DNA from: Bacillota bacterium
GTDB taxonomy: Bacteria; Bacillota; Clostridia; Acetivibrionales; DSM-1351
Assembly: GCA_023412275.1 (NCBI GenBank)
Contig: JAEYNY010000115.1
Location: forward strand, 4,190 to 68,189
Reading direction: 5' to 3'
Length of the DNA: 64,000 nt
Part shown: positions 38,401-47,471 of the stretch, piece after piece
Layout: each line of letters begins with the position of its first letter
How positions within the stretch are numbered: position 1 is the first letter of the stretch
Translations under genes and position numbers: made by a program
Notes under the pieces: generated by a model
The model's database searches: none
What the model saw: the letters and a program-made list of their open reading frames with translations, nothing else
What the model was told of the DNA's origin: nothing

Positions 38401-41400
38401 CCCTCCATTTATAAACTTCTCGAGTATTAATCCGCACATTGATTTGATAGAAAGTCCCTTTTATATTAATACAGAATTAAAAACAATGAATGAAGATAAG
38501 GAAGTATTTCGGGCAGGAGTAAGTTCATTCGGTATTGGTGGAACCAATGCCCACATCATTCTGGAAGAACCACCTCGTTATTTGGAAATTGAAAGGGAGG
38601 ACGATCTTAATCTCCTTTTATTCTCCGCCAAAAGTGAGACTGCCTTGATGAATACATCAAAAGCTGTTATTGATTATCTTATTGAAATTCAAAAATTAAA
38701 TTTATCCGATGCCGCATGGACGTTACAAATTGGCAGAAGGCATTTTGAACACAGAAAGGCTGTTGTAGTCTGCAGACGGGATTTCTATGAAAAGAACCCG
38801 GATAATCTTGTTTACCATACAGGATATAACCCGGATAATTCCATACAAACAGTTGTTGTGATAGTGCCGGATATGCAAAGCTATTATAAATCCATGGGGA
38901 AAGGTATCATGGATTCAGGAAATGACAGGATACCGAAAATATACCGGATATATTTTAAGGAAGTGTTATCATACCTTGAATGGGGTCTTAGAGAAGATTT
39001 TATGGCTTTTATTCAAGAAGATAAAGAATTTGGTTCAGATAAAAGCAAGGTTTTTCAACGGCTATCAGTATTTGCCTATGGATATTGTCTTACCAAGACC
39101 CTCCTTGAGTTTAGCGATATGCCGGCAGCCTTTTTGACAGCAGATATTGGCAAACTAAGTGTCCTGACGGCACTTGATGTGGTTCCTTTGAAAGATGCAA
39201 TAGCCATTATATTAAGGGATGAACTGTCATCTGTCCCGGGAAATGTTACTTCGATACCTGTGTTTTCCAATAAAGTTGATTGTGAAGAAAATTGTGGTAA
39301 ATGTGTGTATATAGCATTAGAGGACAGTATACGGAATGAATATAGCTCCTTTTATAATGTACTTGCCCAATTGTGGTGTTCCGGGATTGAGTTAAACTGG
39401 GAGAGACTCAAAGGAACCGGGAGAAGATTCAGGGTTGCATTGCCCGGTTATGTGTTTGATAAAAAAAGTTTTGATAGTGAGGCATTTTTGCAGGACGGAA
39501 GTCGGAAATCTGATAATATAGCGGTGGATAGTCAGAAGGAACCCCATGATTTTACACAAGAAGGCATTAGAAATGTTCTGAAGGATATTTGGTTGGAGAC
39601 ACTAGGTGTAAAAGAACTAAATGATTCGGATGATTTTTTTGAATCAGGGGGACATTCGTTAAATGCCATCATGTTAATATCAAAGGTACAACATGAGATA
39701 GGTATCGAGCTGACACTGAAAGAAATGTTTGAATATTCCGTTTTTCAGAAGATGGTAGATAGTATTTATTCTAATCTTGAGAACATGAGAACAATACCCG
39801 TGTTAAAGCCCGATGAAGAAAGGAACTATTATCCTGCGTCTTTTGCCCAAGAACGTATATATGCGGTTAATGGACTATTAGGTGATGAACTACCATATAA
39901 CGTATCTTCAGCATACCTTCTTAATGGGAGCTTAGACTTAAACAGGCTGAAAACGGCTTTTGAAAAATTAGTACAAAGACATGAAGCTCTTAGAACAAGA
40001 TTTAATATAGTCAATGGCGAAGTGGTACAAATCATTGATGACCAGCTCGGTCTGGACATCGAATTTATAGCTGTAACAGAGGAAGAGGCAGAAGAAGAGC
40101 TTTATAAAGGTATAAAAAAGTTTGATCTGGAGAAGGGGCCTTTGTTCAGGGTCAAAGTTATTTGTGTCTCTACGATAAAATATATCCTACTGATGGATAT
40201 GCATCATATCATCGGCGACCAAACTTCCGTTGATATATTGCTGAGGGATTTGGGTGATTTATATTCCGGAAGAAATCCGGAACCGCTGCCCATTCAATAT
40301 AGAGATTTTTCACAATGGCAGAGAAAGCAGGCTGAAATGCATAGTTTTGCAACTCAGCTTGAATATTGGAAAAACGAATATATGAATAGAATACCCGTTG
40401 CGGAACTCTTTAGTGATTTTCAAAGGCCAGCCATTATGGGATATGCCGGAGCATCAATTTCTTATAAATTTGACAAGGAATTTTCTGAAAAGATAAACCG
40501 GTTTATAAATAATCATAAAATTACACCTTATATGCTGATGTTTTCGGCATTTAGCATGATACTTTCCATATATACGGGGCAAACGGATATGGTTATTGGT
40601 ACTGCGGTTTCGGGACGACGTGACCTTGAGTTAAAAGATGTAGTTGGAATGTTTGTAAATATATTGGCCGTTCGGGTTAAAATCGATGATACCATGACAA
40701 TTAGAGCTTTTTTACAATATATTAAAGAAAAATTAATAGGGGCTTATGAAAACCAGGACTGTCAGTATGATCAACTGCTTAATGAGCTTGATGAAATAAG
40801 AAATTTGTCCAGAAATGGTTTATATAATGTGTTGATTAACTATATTACTGTGGATATGGACGCTGTTTCAATTGAGGGTTTATCTGTCATTCCGAAGTAC
40901 CTAAATGAGAAATATGCAAAAACAGATCTGGCTTGCGATATCATTGATGAGAACGGGAGTTACACGGCAGTATTTGAATATTCTACAGCCTTATATAAAC
41001 GGGAAACAATAGAAGCCTTATCTCAAAAATTTAGATATATTTTAATGTGTTTAATAGATCATGAAGACGAAAAAATAGAACAATTAACTTTAATCAGTTC
41101 AGAAGAAGCAGATTGGCTTGCACACCAATTAAATAATACCAGCAGTAAGGCACCTTTAGAAAAAACGGTAATTGATATCTTCGAAGAATGTGTAGAGAAA
41201 AACGGTACAAATACTGCGATAGTGTGGAATAACCGGCAGATAAGTTATTTAGAGTTAAATAGTATGGTAAATAAGATGGCAGAAAAGCTGTGGGAGAGAA
41301 ATGTCAGACACATGGATAGAGTGGCTGTTTTATTGGAACAAGGTCTTTTACAGCTTGTGAGTATTTTGGGAATTCTTAAGTGTGGTGCGGTTTATGTTCC

Positions 41401-44400
41401 GTTGGATACTGAAAACCCGGACAACCGTATACAGTATATATTAGAGGACAGTTGCTGCAATCTGCTCATTTCCAGTTCTAAATGGATTAATAAAGTTAAT
41501 GGCAAAGTGCCATATATTTTGGAGGATAGTGATTACTATGAATCAGACGGAAAGATGGATTTAACAATAAAATTCTGTCATGCTCCAAAAGAGTCAAATG
41601 GTGATGACACCATATATATTATTTATACCTCAGGTACAACAGGTAATCCAAAAGGTACTTTGATTTGTCATAAAGGTATTGTCCGACTGGTGAAGGACTG
41701 TAACCAAATGTCCTTTGAACCCACGGACCGATGTTTAAGATTATTAAATTATGCATTTGATTCTTCTGCTCTGGAAATCTTCGGAGCTTTGCTCAATGGA
41801 GCAAGCCTGTTTATAGGTAATAAAAGTGAAGTATCAGATATTTCCAACCTGATAAAGATAATAAAGGACCAGAAAATATCTATACTCATCATAACTGCTA
41901 CATTATTTCAAATGATTGTGGATCAGGATGTAACCGCACTAAAAGGTCTTCGGAAAGTGCTCATCGGGGGTGAGACATTATCAGTGAGCCATATACGGCG
42001 AGCCTTAGAGGTCACCGGAAGCGGAAAACTGATTAACTCATATGGCCCCACGGAAACATCGGTAGCCGCCTGCAGTTATATGATTGATTCCGTTCCAGAC
42101 AATGTAGTTTCTATTCCAATCGGTAAAGCTATTTCAAATACCACAATCTACCTGATAGACAGGTTTGGACGTTTGGTTCCACCTAATGCACCGGGAGAAA
42201 TCTATATAGGTGGAGAAGGTGTTGCCTCCGGATATATAAATAATATGGATTTAACAGCTGAAAAATTTATTGCCAATCCATACGGGGATGGCTTGTTATA
42301 CCGGTCTGGAGATCTTGCAAGAAGGCTTCTTGATGGAAATCTGGAATACTTGGGGCGAATGGATGAACAGGTAAAAATTCGTGGATACCGCATTGAAACA
42401 GGTGAAATTGAAGCTGCAATTAAAGCGATAGACGGCATTACTGATGCTGTTGTGGTTGTCCGTGAAGATGGCGATGATAAGAAAATTCAGGCATATTATG
42501 TATCAGGTAACGATATTGAAAACGATCAAATAATCTCTGGAATATCCGGGATGTTACCGCACTATATGGTTCCCCAATACTTGATGCGGCTGGATGTATT
42601 GCCCCTTACTCGAAATGGAAAGCTTGACAAAAAGGCATTACCGGACATAAAGATTATCAATACACGTTTATATGAGGCACCGGGAACATGTATGGAGGAA
42701 ATGGTTACCGAAATGTTCAAAGACATACTGGGGATAGAACAGATAGGTGTTAACGATAATTTCTTTGAATTAGGAGGTCATTCCTTAAAGGCTACAAAAT
42801 TGGTAAACCGTATCGAATCAGAAACAGGAATACGTATTAGCGTGATAGATGCGATCAAAAGGGCAACGGTGAAATCCATTGCTGCTCTGCTAGAAAAAAG
42901 GTATGAATCAGAGGTATGTCATGAGGTAAGAGCTTCCATACAAAAGGCAGAAGAAAAAAGTACTTACCCCATGTCATCAGCGCAGAAACGCATTTATTTC
43001 ATACAGATGATGGAACGTGGAACGGTATATAATATTTCTCAGTGTCTGAGGATATATGGAGAAGTTTCCCTTGATAAGCTGGAAGAAGCTTTGATCAAAA
43101 TGACAGAACGCCATGAAATACTAAGAACAAGCTTTGTCATGGATGAAGGAGAACCTGTGCAATGCATTCTTCAGGAGTGCCGCATGGATTTTGAATATAT
43201 TAAAGATTTTGAGACAGAGGAATCAGTCCTGATTAATCAGCTTATACAGCCCTTTGACCTTGAAAACCCACCATTAATAAGGGCTAGACTTATAAAAAGA
43301 GACAGTCACCATATTTTGTTTATAGATATGCATCATATAATTGGAGATGGAATGAGTATTACAACATTTACTGATGAGTTCTGTTCTTTTTATAACGGGT
43401 GGGAAGTGGAGTATCCGGCCCGACAATATAAGGATTACAGTGAATGGATGATTACCAAGGATATCAGCAAGCAGAAGGAATATTGGATTAATGAATTTCG
43501 GGATGAAGTAACCTTGTTGGATATGCCTTTAGATTATCCAAGGCCGCATAAACAAAGTTATAATGGAGCAACGGTATTCAGAAAGACAGGTTACATTCTG
43601 GCTAATGGTATAAAGAAATTTGCAAAAGATACAGGAAGTACAGAATATATGGTATTCCTTGCAACGGTAATGATAGTACTAAGTAAGTATAGCCGACAGG
43701 AAGATATTGTAGTTGGAAGTCCCATTAGTGGGAGAACTCATCATGATACAGAGCATATGCTGGGTATGTTTGTAAATACCCTGGCAATGAGGGGAAAGCC
43801 TGAGCGAAACAAGAAATTTTCTTCGTTTATGGAAGAAATCAAGGAAAAGTGCCTAAAGGCATATGAGAATCAGGAATACCCATTTGAAGAACTTTTAGAG
43901 AACATAGACATAAAAAAAGATATGTCAAGAAATCCATTGTTTGATGTAATGCTTGTACTACAGAATAATGAAACAAGGGATTACCAATTAGGAGAAGCAA
44001 CGGTAGAGAATGTGGATATAGAGAGCAAAGTGGCAAAATTTGATTTATCGTTCTCTATAAGTGAGGGAATAGAATGTTATGACATATTTGTAAATTACTG
44101 CACAGATATATACAGTAAGGAAACGGCTGAGGGAATCATAGAGCATTATATGGTGGTTCTGGAACAGGTAATAAAGAAAAATGATATGCTTCTGGGAGAA
44201 ATTGAAATGATTACAGAGGCAGAACGGAAAATAATATCGGGGTTTAATAATTCTTCTAAACCATATATAGCCGAAAACACCGTAATTCAGCTATTTGAAG
44301 AACAAGTTGAAAGAACACCTTATAATATAGCTTTAGAATATGGGAAACGAACATTGACCTATAAGGAGCTTAATGAAAAAGCCAATAGCCTTGCATGGAA

Positions 44401-47368
44401 GTTAAGAGATATTGGCGTTGAGAAAGATGATTTTGTAGCAGTAATAATGGAAAGAAGTCTTGAAATGGTACAGGGGATTTACGGTATATTGAAAGCGGGC
44501 GGTGCCTATGTTCCGATTGACCCTGCATATCCGGATGACAGAATTTCTTATATTCTTGATGATTGTAAACCTAAGGTAATTCTGACGGGCGGAGATGGTA
44601 TATTTACCGATTATAGGTTTAACGATTCAGTTATAATAAATTTAGCAGACGAAAGTTTATGGGAGGCAAATAAATGTAATCCAGATAATCAAGTCACATT
44701 GGAAAATGCGATTTATTGCATTTACACATCTGGAACAACAGGAAATCCTAAAGGTGTTGTTATTAAACACGGTGGTTTAGCAAATTTGCTTCATTCGATG
44801 CAGCACCAATACAAATTAAGTGAAGATGATACAATTCTTTTTAAGACTCCATATGTATTTGACGTATCTGCAAGTGAAATATTCTGGTGGTGTGTTGCCG
44901 GGGCAAAACTTGTAATACTCAAGCCCGGAGAGGAAAAAGAGATACCTGAAATTATCAATACAATTCATGAAAAAAACGTTACTGTAATTGACTTTGTTCC
45001 CTCAATGTTATCGGTTTTTGTTTCGGAGCTAGAGGAAAATCAATTAAATATTAAACTTATAAATAGTGTAAAATATATTATTTCAGCAGGAGAAGAACTA
45101 AATGCTGAGTTGGTTAACAGATTTTATGAAATTTGCAATTCAAATAATATTGAAATAAGACTGGAAAATTTGTATGGCCCTACAGAGTCCAGCATCTACG
45201 CCACTCATTACAGCTGTATTCCAAACTGCAGTAGAGTACCAATAGGTAGGGCTATCTCAAATACACAGATTTATATTTTAGATGGAACGAAACAATGTGG
45301 TTTAGGTATCCCCGGTGAATTATGTATTGCTGGTTCCGGTCTGGCGAAGAGTTATTTGAACCTGCCTGAAATCACAGGGGAGAAGTTTGTCCAAAATCCC
45401 TACAGTGAAGGAATAATATATCGTACGGGGGATTTGGCCAGATGGTTGCATGACGGTAATATCTGCTACATGGGAAGAATTGACGATCTGATAAAGATTA
45501 GAGGGTTACGTGTAGAATTAGGTGAAATAGAAACGGAAATTAGAAAAATTAACTATATTCAGGAAGCAGCAGTAGTAGCTCGTACGGATAATAGCGGCAA
45601 CAAAGCGATATTTGCATATTTGGTATCCAACCAGTTGGTTAATATTCAAGATGTAAAGGAAGTATTAAGTAAAAGATTGCCGGATTATATGATACCAACA
45701 TATATGTTACAAATTGAATCAATTCCGGTAACCAAAAATGGAAAGCTTGACAAGAAAGCATTACCTGACATTACAAAACCTAGTGATGTCGGATATAAGG
45801 AACCTGAAAATGATAAGGAAAAATTGTTGTGTTATTTATTTAGTAATGTTTTGAAAATCGAAAAAGTTGGAATAAATGATGACTTCTTTGAACTTGGAGG
45901 AGATTCCATTAAGGCAATGAAAGTAGCATCAATGCTACGGAAATTTAACTACACGGTAACCATAGCTGATATTCTTGCTGGTAAAAATGTTCGAAGTATC
46001 AGTAAAAGGATTAACATTGTGGATAGAGATATTGATATAAACGACAGTGTAGATAGTTTTTACAAAGTTAATACTATAGATGAATTGGCTGAGTATTTAG
46101 ATTTGAAAAATCAGTTGCATGAGCGTAGAGTAATCAATGGTGATGTACAAAGTACTTACAGACTTACACCTGTTCAGATGAGTACAGTACATAGACAAAT
46201 GCTTTGCAGCGGTACTGATTTTGTTATAAATCAACACATGGATGCGGATATGCTTAAAGCAAGCATACTTAACCTGATTAATACTCAAAGTGTATTAAGA
46301 AGTACTGCTGAAAAACAAACAGACGGTATCCTGATAAATGAGTTCGGTCAAGTTGATTTAATTGATATTCCATTTATTGATATCAGCAGTTCTAATATTG
46401 ATTTTAAGAACATGGTAACAAAATATATACAAGATACAATCTATCGGGAAAATGAAAGTATGAGATATGACAGCTTATTATATCGTATCATTGTAGTCAA
46501 ATATGAAAGTGAGTTACTACGTATATTTATACCGTGCAATCATCTGATTTTTGATGCCATGAGTGGAGAAATTGCAAAAAGTAACATATTACAGGGGTAT
46601 TATTCATACAGTTCAATAAATAAATCGGAAAATTCGAGCTATTCAAACTATGCCCGGAAGATTTATCAGGGCCCTATTGGAATAAGTGACAAAGAACTTG
46701 TTGATAGATTCAAACTGAGACAATTTCATGAAGTTATTTTTAATTTAGCCGAAAAGCATAAGCAATTGGATATTATTCGAACAAAGATTGATTTGGATAT
46801 ACCCGATAAAATCACCAGGCTAGATGAACAAATGATATGGAATGTATCCTATAAATTATTTGGTAAGATTATATGCTTGATTTTTGATTTGGAGGTATTT
46901 CCATTTTCATTATTAATCGTACAACGAAGATACGGGAATGAGGAGTATTATAATACCATGGGGGAATTTGTTGATATACTTCCTTTAATTGATACTTCCG
47001 AATGTCACATTTCATTTGATGATATTAAAGAAAATATTAATTTTATGAGTGAGAAAAATATTAATTTTACACTATTGTTTAGTGGATTCAAGGTTACCGA
47101 TGAATTTACGGAAACATATTCCCTCTGTGGTAATTTGGTGAAAGAGATGATGCATATGCCAGCATTTAATTTCTTAGGATTATATACGGAAGAAGAAAAT
47201 ACTGAGGAAGAAGAATTAGATGAAGTGGCCAGTAAGGGCTCACTACTCATTAATATCGGTACTAAGAATCGTAAATTTAATATTAATACATTTTGTATCA
47301 AGGGTAAAAGAGAATGGTTGATTAAGGAGTTACAGGATTATTTAAATAATCTGGATGAGTTGAAATAA
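35474..47368 (+). CDS. giant hybrid NRPS-PKS: A-PCP-KS-(dead AT)-PCP-C-A-PCP-C-A-PCP-C
   Basis: 3964 residues, ATG after AGGAGG. A1 spans about 15-510 (a3 FTSGSTGKPKG, a10 SGKIDRSRL), with PCP GGNSL at about 554. KS spans about 610-1040 with the full Cys780, His916, His954 triad (TACSTSL, ETHGTGT, NIGHLE). An AT-sized region (about 1050-1340) keeps only traces; the GHSxGE site reads TADIGKL near 1222. PCP is at about 1393. C1 (about 1450-1890) has HHIIGDQ (His1578, Asp1582). A2 is about 1895-2395, PCP about 2436. C2 (about 2495-2930) has HHIIGDG. A3 is about 2935-3430, PCP GGDSI about 3475. A last C-like domain (about 3555-3960) has NHLIFDA (His3690, Asp3694). There is no TE, KR, DH or MT domain. 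A1 has a glycine-like pocket (FDIFAFE...TVWS), low confidence; A2 and A3 are unassigned. The chain would be aminoacyl, one ketide step, then two amino acids. Confidence 0.93.
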   Translation: MKKQFKKAYLKLNENELVQDMFEYNALSSPEKIALITSKGKEFTYRELNERANQLAWKLIESGVKENDLVGIMANRDEKMIVAIFAVLKAGGAYVPIDPCYPAGRIASVIKECKLKFLIGNKTFDDFHNCFINLGLDEIDLAAGRNNPKCRGNRDTLAYVIFTSGSTGKPKGVMIKQDSLLNFIYDTKNRKLFQSKDDRTISLTTISFDIFAFETIVPLCLGLSVYLADEKEQLDVSIVSNKIVKHKITHLVSTISRLKAFVEHPDFAPALIQLKYIMGGGENYPVELMKYLQMNTNAKLYNLYGPTETTVWSTVKDITRENSITVGKPIANTQIFILNPEGKIQPRGVSGEVCIAGRGLAAGYLNNPGETNSKFIKTEELPGITLYRTGDRGRLLENGEVDLSGRLDDQVKIRGYRIEFGEIENQVLEIEQIGMAVVKDYTDSNGNKQLALFYSLKKSHEQSKCDEMYVRTCLRKKLPDYMIPTYIEMLEQMPCLISGKIDRSRLKIKKPEQQGQEFEGCDSNLATSLLAIWKDVLDSQKVSNRDNFFDIGGNSLALMEVKKRIYELLGYNVSIMQLFEYPTIEALTNMLKKNNKNNRPTKGDNPVKKENEAIAVIGLDCRFPGADCLDEFWLNLVSGIENITFFTDEELEEAGVPRNIYTQNNYVKAKGYIEDAEYFDADFFGYSYKEANRMDPQHRIFHQCVWRVLENAGYNPYEYEGRIGLFAGSSSNLQWMSRFVQNDSMDYFEMMTLNDRDFLTTRISYKLNLKGPSFNVQTACSTSLVAIHQAIESIRRGESDMAIAGGVSITYPRKSGYLWHNGMIFSKDGHCRPFTEEASGTVMGNGCGAVLLKPLEKALIDGDHIYSVIKGSAINNDGSDKIGYTAPGISGQRSVIESALAQAGVTSDQIKYVETHGTGTLLGDQVELEALRQAFQSDKAGYCAIGSVKGNIGHLEVASGVAGFIKTALMLHNRVIPPFINFSSINPHIDLIESPFYINTELKTMNEDKEVFRAGVSSFGIGGTNAHIILEEPPRYLEIEREDDLNLLLFSAKSETALMNTSKAVIDYLIEIQKLNLSDAAWTLQIGRRHFEHRKAVVVCRRDFYEKNPDNLVYHTGYNPDNSIQTVVVIVPDMQSYYKSMGKGIMDSGNDRIPKIYRIYFKEVLSYLEWGLREDFMAFIQEDKEFGSDKSKVFQRLSVFAYGYCLTKTLLEFSDMPAAFLTADIGKLSVLTALDVVPLKDAIAIILRDELSSVPGNVTSIPVFSNKVDCEENCGKCVYIALEDSIRNEYSSFYNVLAQLWCSGIELNWERLKGTGRRFRVALPGYVFDKKSFDSEAFLQDGSRKSDNIAVDSQKEPHDFTQEGIRNVLKDIWLETLGVKELNDSDDFFESGGHSLNAIMLISKVQHEIGIELTLKEMFEYSVFQKMVDSIYSNLENMRTIPVLKPDEERNYYPASFAQERIYAVNGLLGDELPYNVSSAYLLNGSLDLNRLKTAFEKLVQRHEALRTRFNIVNGEVVQIIDDQLGLDIEFIAVTEEEAEEELYKGIKKFDLEKGPLFRVKVICVSTIKYILLMDMHHIIGDQTSVDILLRDLGDLYSGRNPEPLPIQYRDFSQWQRKQAEMHSFATQLEYWKNEYMNRIPVAELFSDFQRPAIMGYAGASISYKFDKEFSEKINRFINNHKITPYMLMFSAFSMILSIYTGQTDMVIGTAVSGRRDLELKDVVGMFVNILAVRVKIDDTMTIRAFLQYIKEKLIGAYENQDCQYDQLLNELDEIRNLSRNGLYNVLINYITVDMDAVSIEGLSVIPKYLNEKYAKTDLACDIIDENGSYTAVFEYSTALYKRETIEALSQKFRYILMCLIDHEDEKIEQLTLISSEEADWLAHQLNNTSSKAPLEKTVIDIFEECVEKNGTNTAIVWNNRQISYLELNSMVNKMAEKLWERNVRHMDRVAVLLEQGLLQLVSILGILKCGAVYVPLDTENPDNRIQYILEDSCCNLLISSSKWINKVNGKVPYILEDSDYYESDGKMDLTIKFCHAPKESNGDDTIYIIYTSGTTGNPKGTLICHKGIVRLVKDCNQMSFEPTDRCLRLLNYAFDSSALEIFGALLNGASLFIGNKSEVSDISNLIKIIKDQKISILIITATLFQMIVDQDVTALKGLRKVLIGGETLSVSHIRRALEVTGSGKLINSYGPTETSVAACSYMIDSVPDNVVSIPIGKAISNTTIYLIDRFGRLVPPNAPGEIYIGGEGVASGYINNMDLTAEKFIANPYGDGLLYRSGDLARRLLDGNLEYLGRMDEQVKIRGYRIETGEIEAAIKAIDGITDAVVVVREDGDDKKIQAYYVSGNDIENDQIISGISGMLPHYMVPQYLMRLDVLPLTRNGKLDKKALPDIKIINTRLYEAPGTCMEEMVTEMFKDILGIEQIGVNDNFFELGGHSLKATKLVNRIESETGIRISVIDAIKRATVKSIAALLEKRYESEVCHEVRASIQKAEEKSTYPMSSAQKRIYFIQMMERGTVYNISQCLRIYGEVSLDKLEEALIKMTERHEILRTSFVMDEGEPVQCILQECRMDFEYIKDFETEESVLINQLIQPFDLENPPLIRARLIKRDSHHILFIDMHHIIGDGMSITTFTDEFCSFYNGWEVEYPARQYKDYSEWMITKDISKQKEYWINEFRDEVTLLDMPLDYPRPHKQSYNGATVFRKTGYILANGIKKFAKDTGSTEYMVFLATVMIVLSKYSRQEDIVVGSPISGRTHHDTEHMLGMFVNTLAMRGKPERNKKFSSFMEEIKEKCLKAYENQEYPFEELLENIDIKKDMSRNPLFDVMLVLQNNETRDYQLGEATVENVDIESKVAKFDLSFSISEGIECYDIFVNYCTDIYSKETAEGIIEHYMVVLEQVIKKNDMLLGEIEMITEAERKIISGFNNSSKPYIAENTVIQLFEEQVERTPYNIALEYGKRTLTYKELNEKANSLAWKLRDIGVEKDDFVAVIMERSLEMVQGIYGILKAGGAYVPIDPAYPDDRISYILDDCKPKVILTGGDGIFTDYRFNDSVIINLADESLWEANKCNPDNQVTLENAIYCIYTSGTTGNPKGVVIKHGGLANLLHSMQHQYKLSEDDTILFKTPYVFDVSASEIFWWCVAGAKLVILKPGEEKEIPEIINTIHEKNVTVIDFVPSMLSVFVSELEENQLNIKLINSVKYIISAGEELNAELVNRFYEICNSNNIEIRLENLYGPTESSIYATHYSCIPNCSRVPIGRAISNTQIYILDGTKQCGLGIPGELCIAGSGLAKSYLNLPEITGEKFVQNPYSEGIIYRTGDLARWLHDGNICYMGRIDDLIKIRGLRVELGEIETEIRKINYIQEAAVVARTDNSGNKAIFAYLVSNQLVNIQDVKEVLSKRLPDYMIPTYMLQIESIPVTKNGKLDKKALPDITKPSDVGYKEPENDKEKLLCYLFSNVLKIEKVGINDDFFELGGDSIKAMKVASMLRKFNYTVTIADILAGKNVRSISKRINIVDRDIDINDSVDSFYKVNTIDELAEYLDLKNQLHERRVINGDVQSTYRLTPVQMSTVHRQMLCSGTDFVINQHMDADMLKASILNLINTQSVLRSTAEKQTDGILINEFGQVDLIDIPFIDISSSNIDFKNMVTKYIQDTIYRENESMRYDSLLYRIIVVKYESELLRIFIPCNHLIFDAMSGEIAKSNILQGYYSYSSINKSENSSYSNYARKIYQGPIGISDKELVDRFKLRQFHEVIFNLAEKHKQLDIIRTKIDLDIPDKITRLDEQMIWNVSYKLFGKIICLIFDLEVFPFSLLIVQRRYGNEEYYNTMGEFVDILPLIDTSECHISFDDIKENINFMSEKNINFTLLFSGFKVTDEFTETYSLCGNLVKEMMHMPAFNFLGLYTEEENTEEEELDEVASKGSLLINIGTKNRKFNINTFCIKGKREWLIKELQDYLNNLDELK

Positions 47369-47385
47369 TATATTTATCTATAGCC

Positions 47386-47410
47386 CAAATTTTATAAAAT
47401 TTGTTTATTT
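47386..47410 (+). terminator. probable terminator after the giant synthetase
   Basis: An 18-bp perfect palindrome of AT-rich sequence (CAAATTT...AAATTTG) is followed by TTTATTTT. Its low GC makes it weaker than a classic terminator. Confidence 0.5.
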
Positions 47411-47471
47411 TATCACTAATTTGCAAATAACTAAAATTAGTATTTTAGAAAATTTGATCGGTGATGATGTT

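Noticed and set aside
8965..47368. Closthioamide-type thioamide cluster
   Set aside because: That pathway, known from a related clostridium, is described as NRPS-independent with stand-alone enzymes; this locus is built on large NRPS/PKS proteins with a different gene set.
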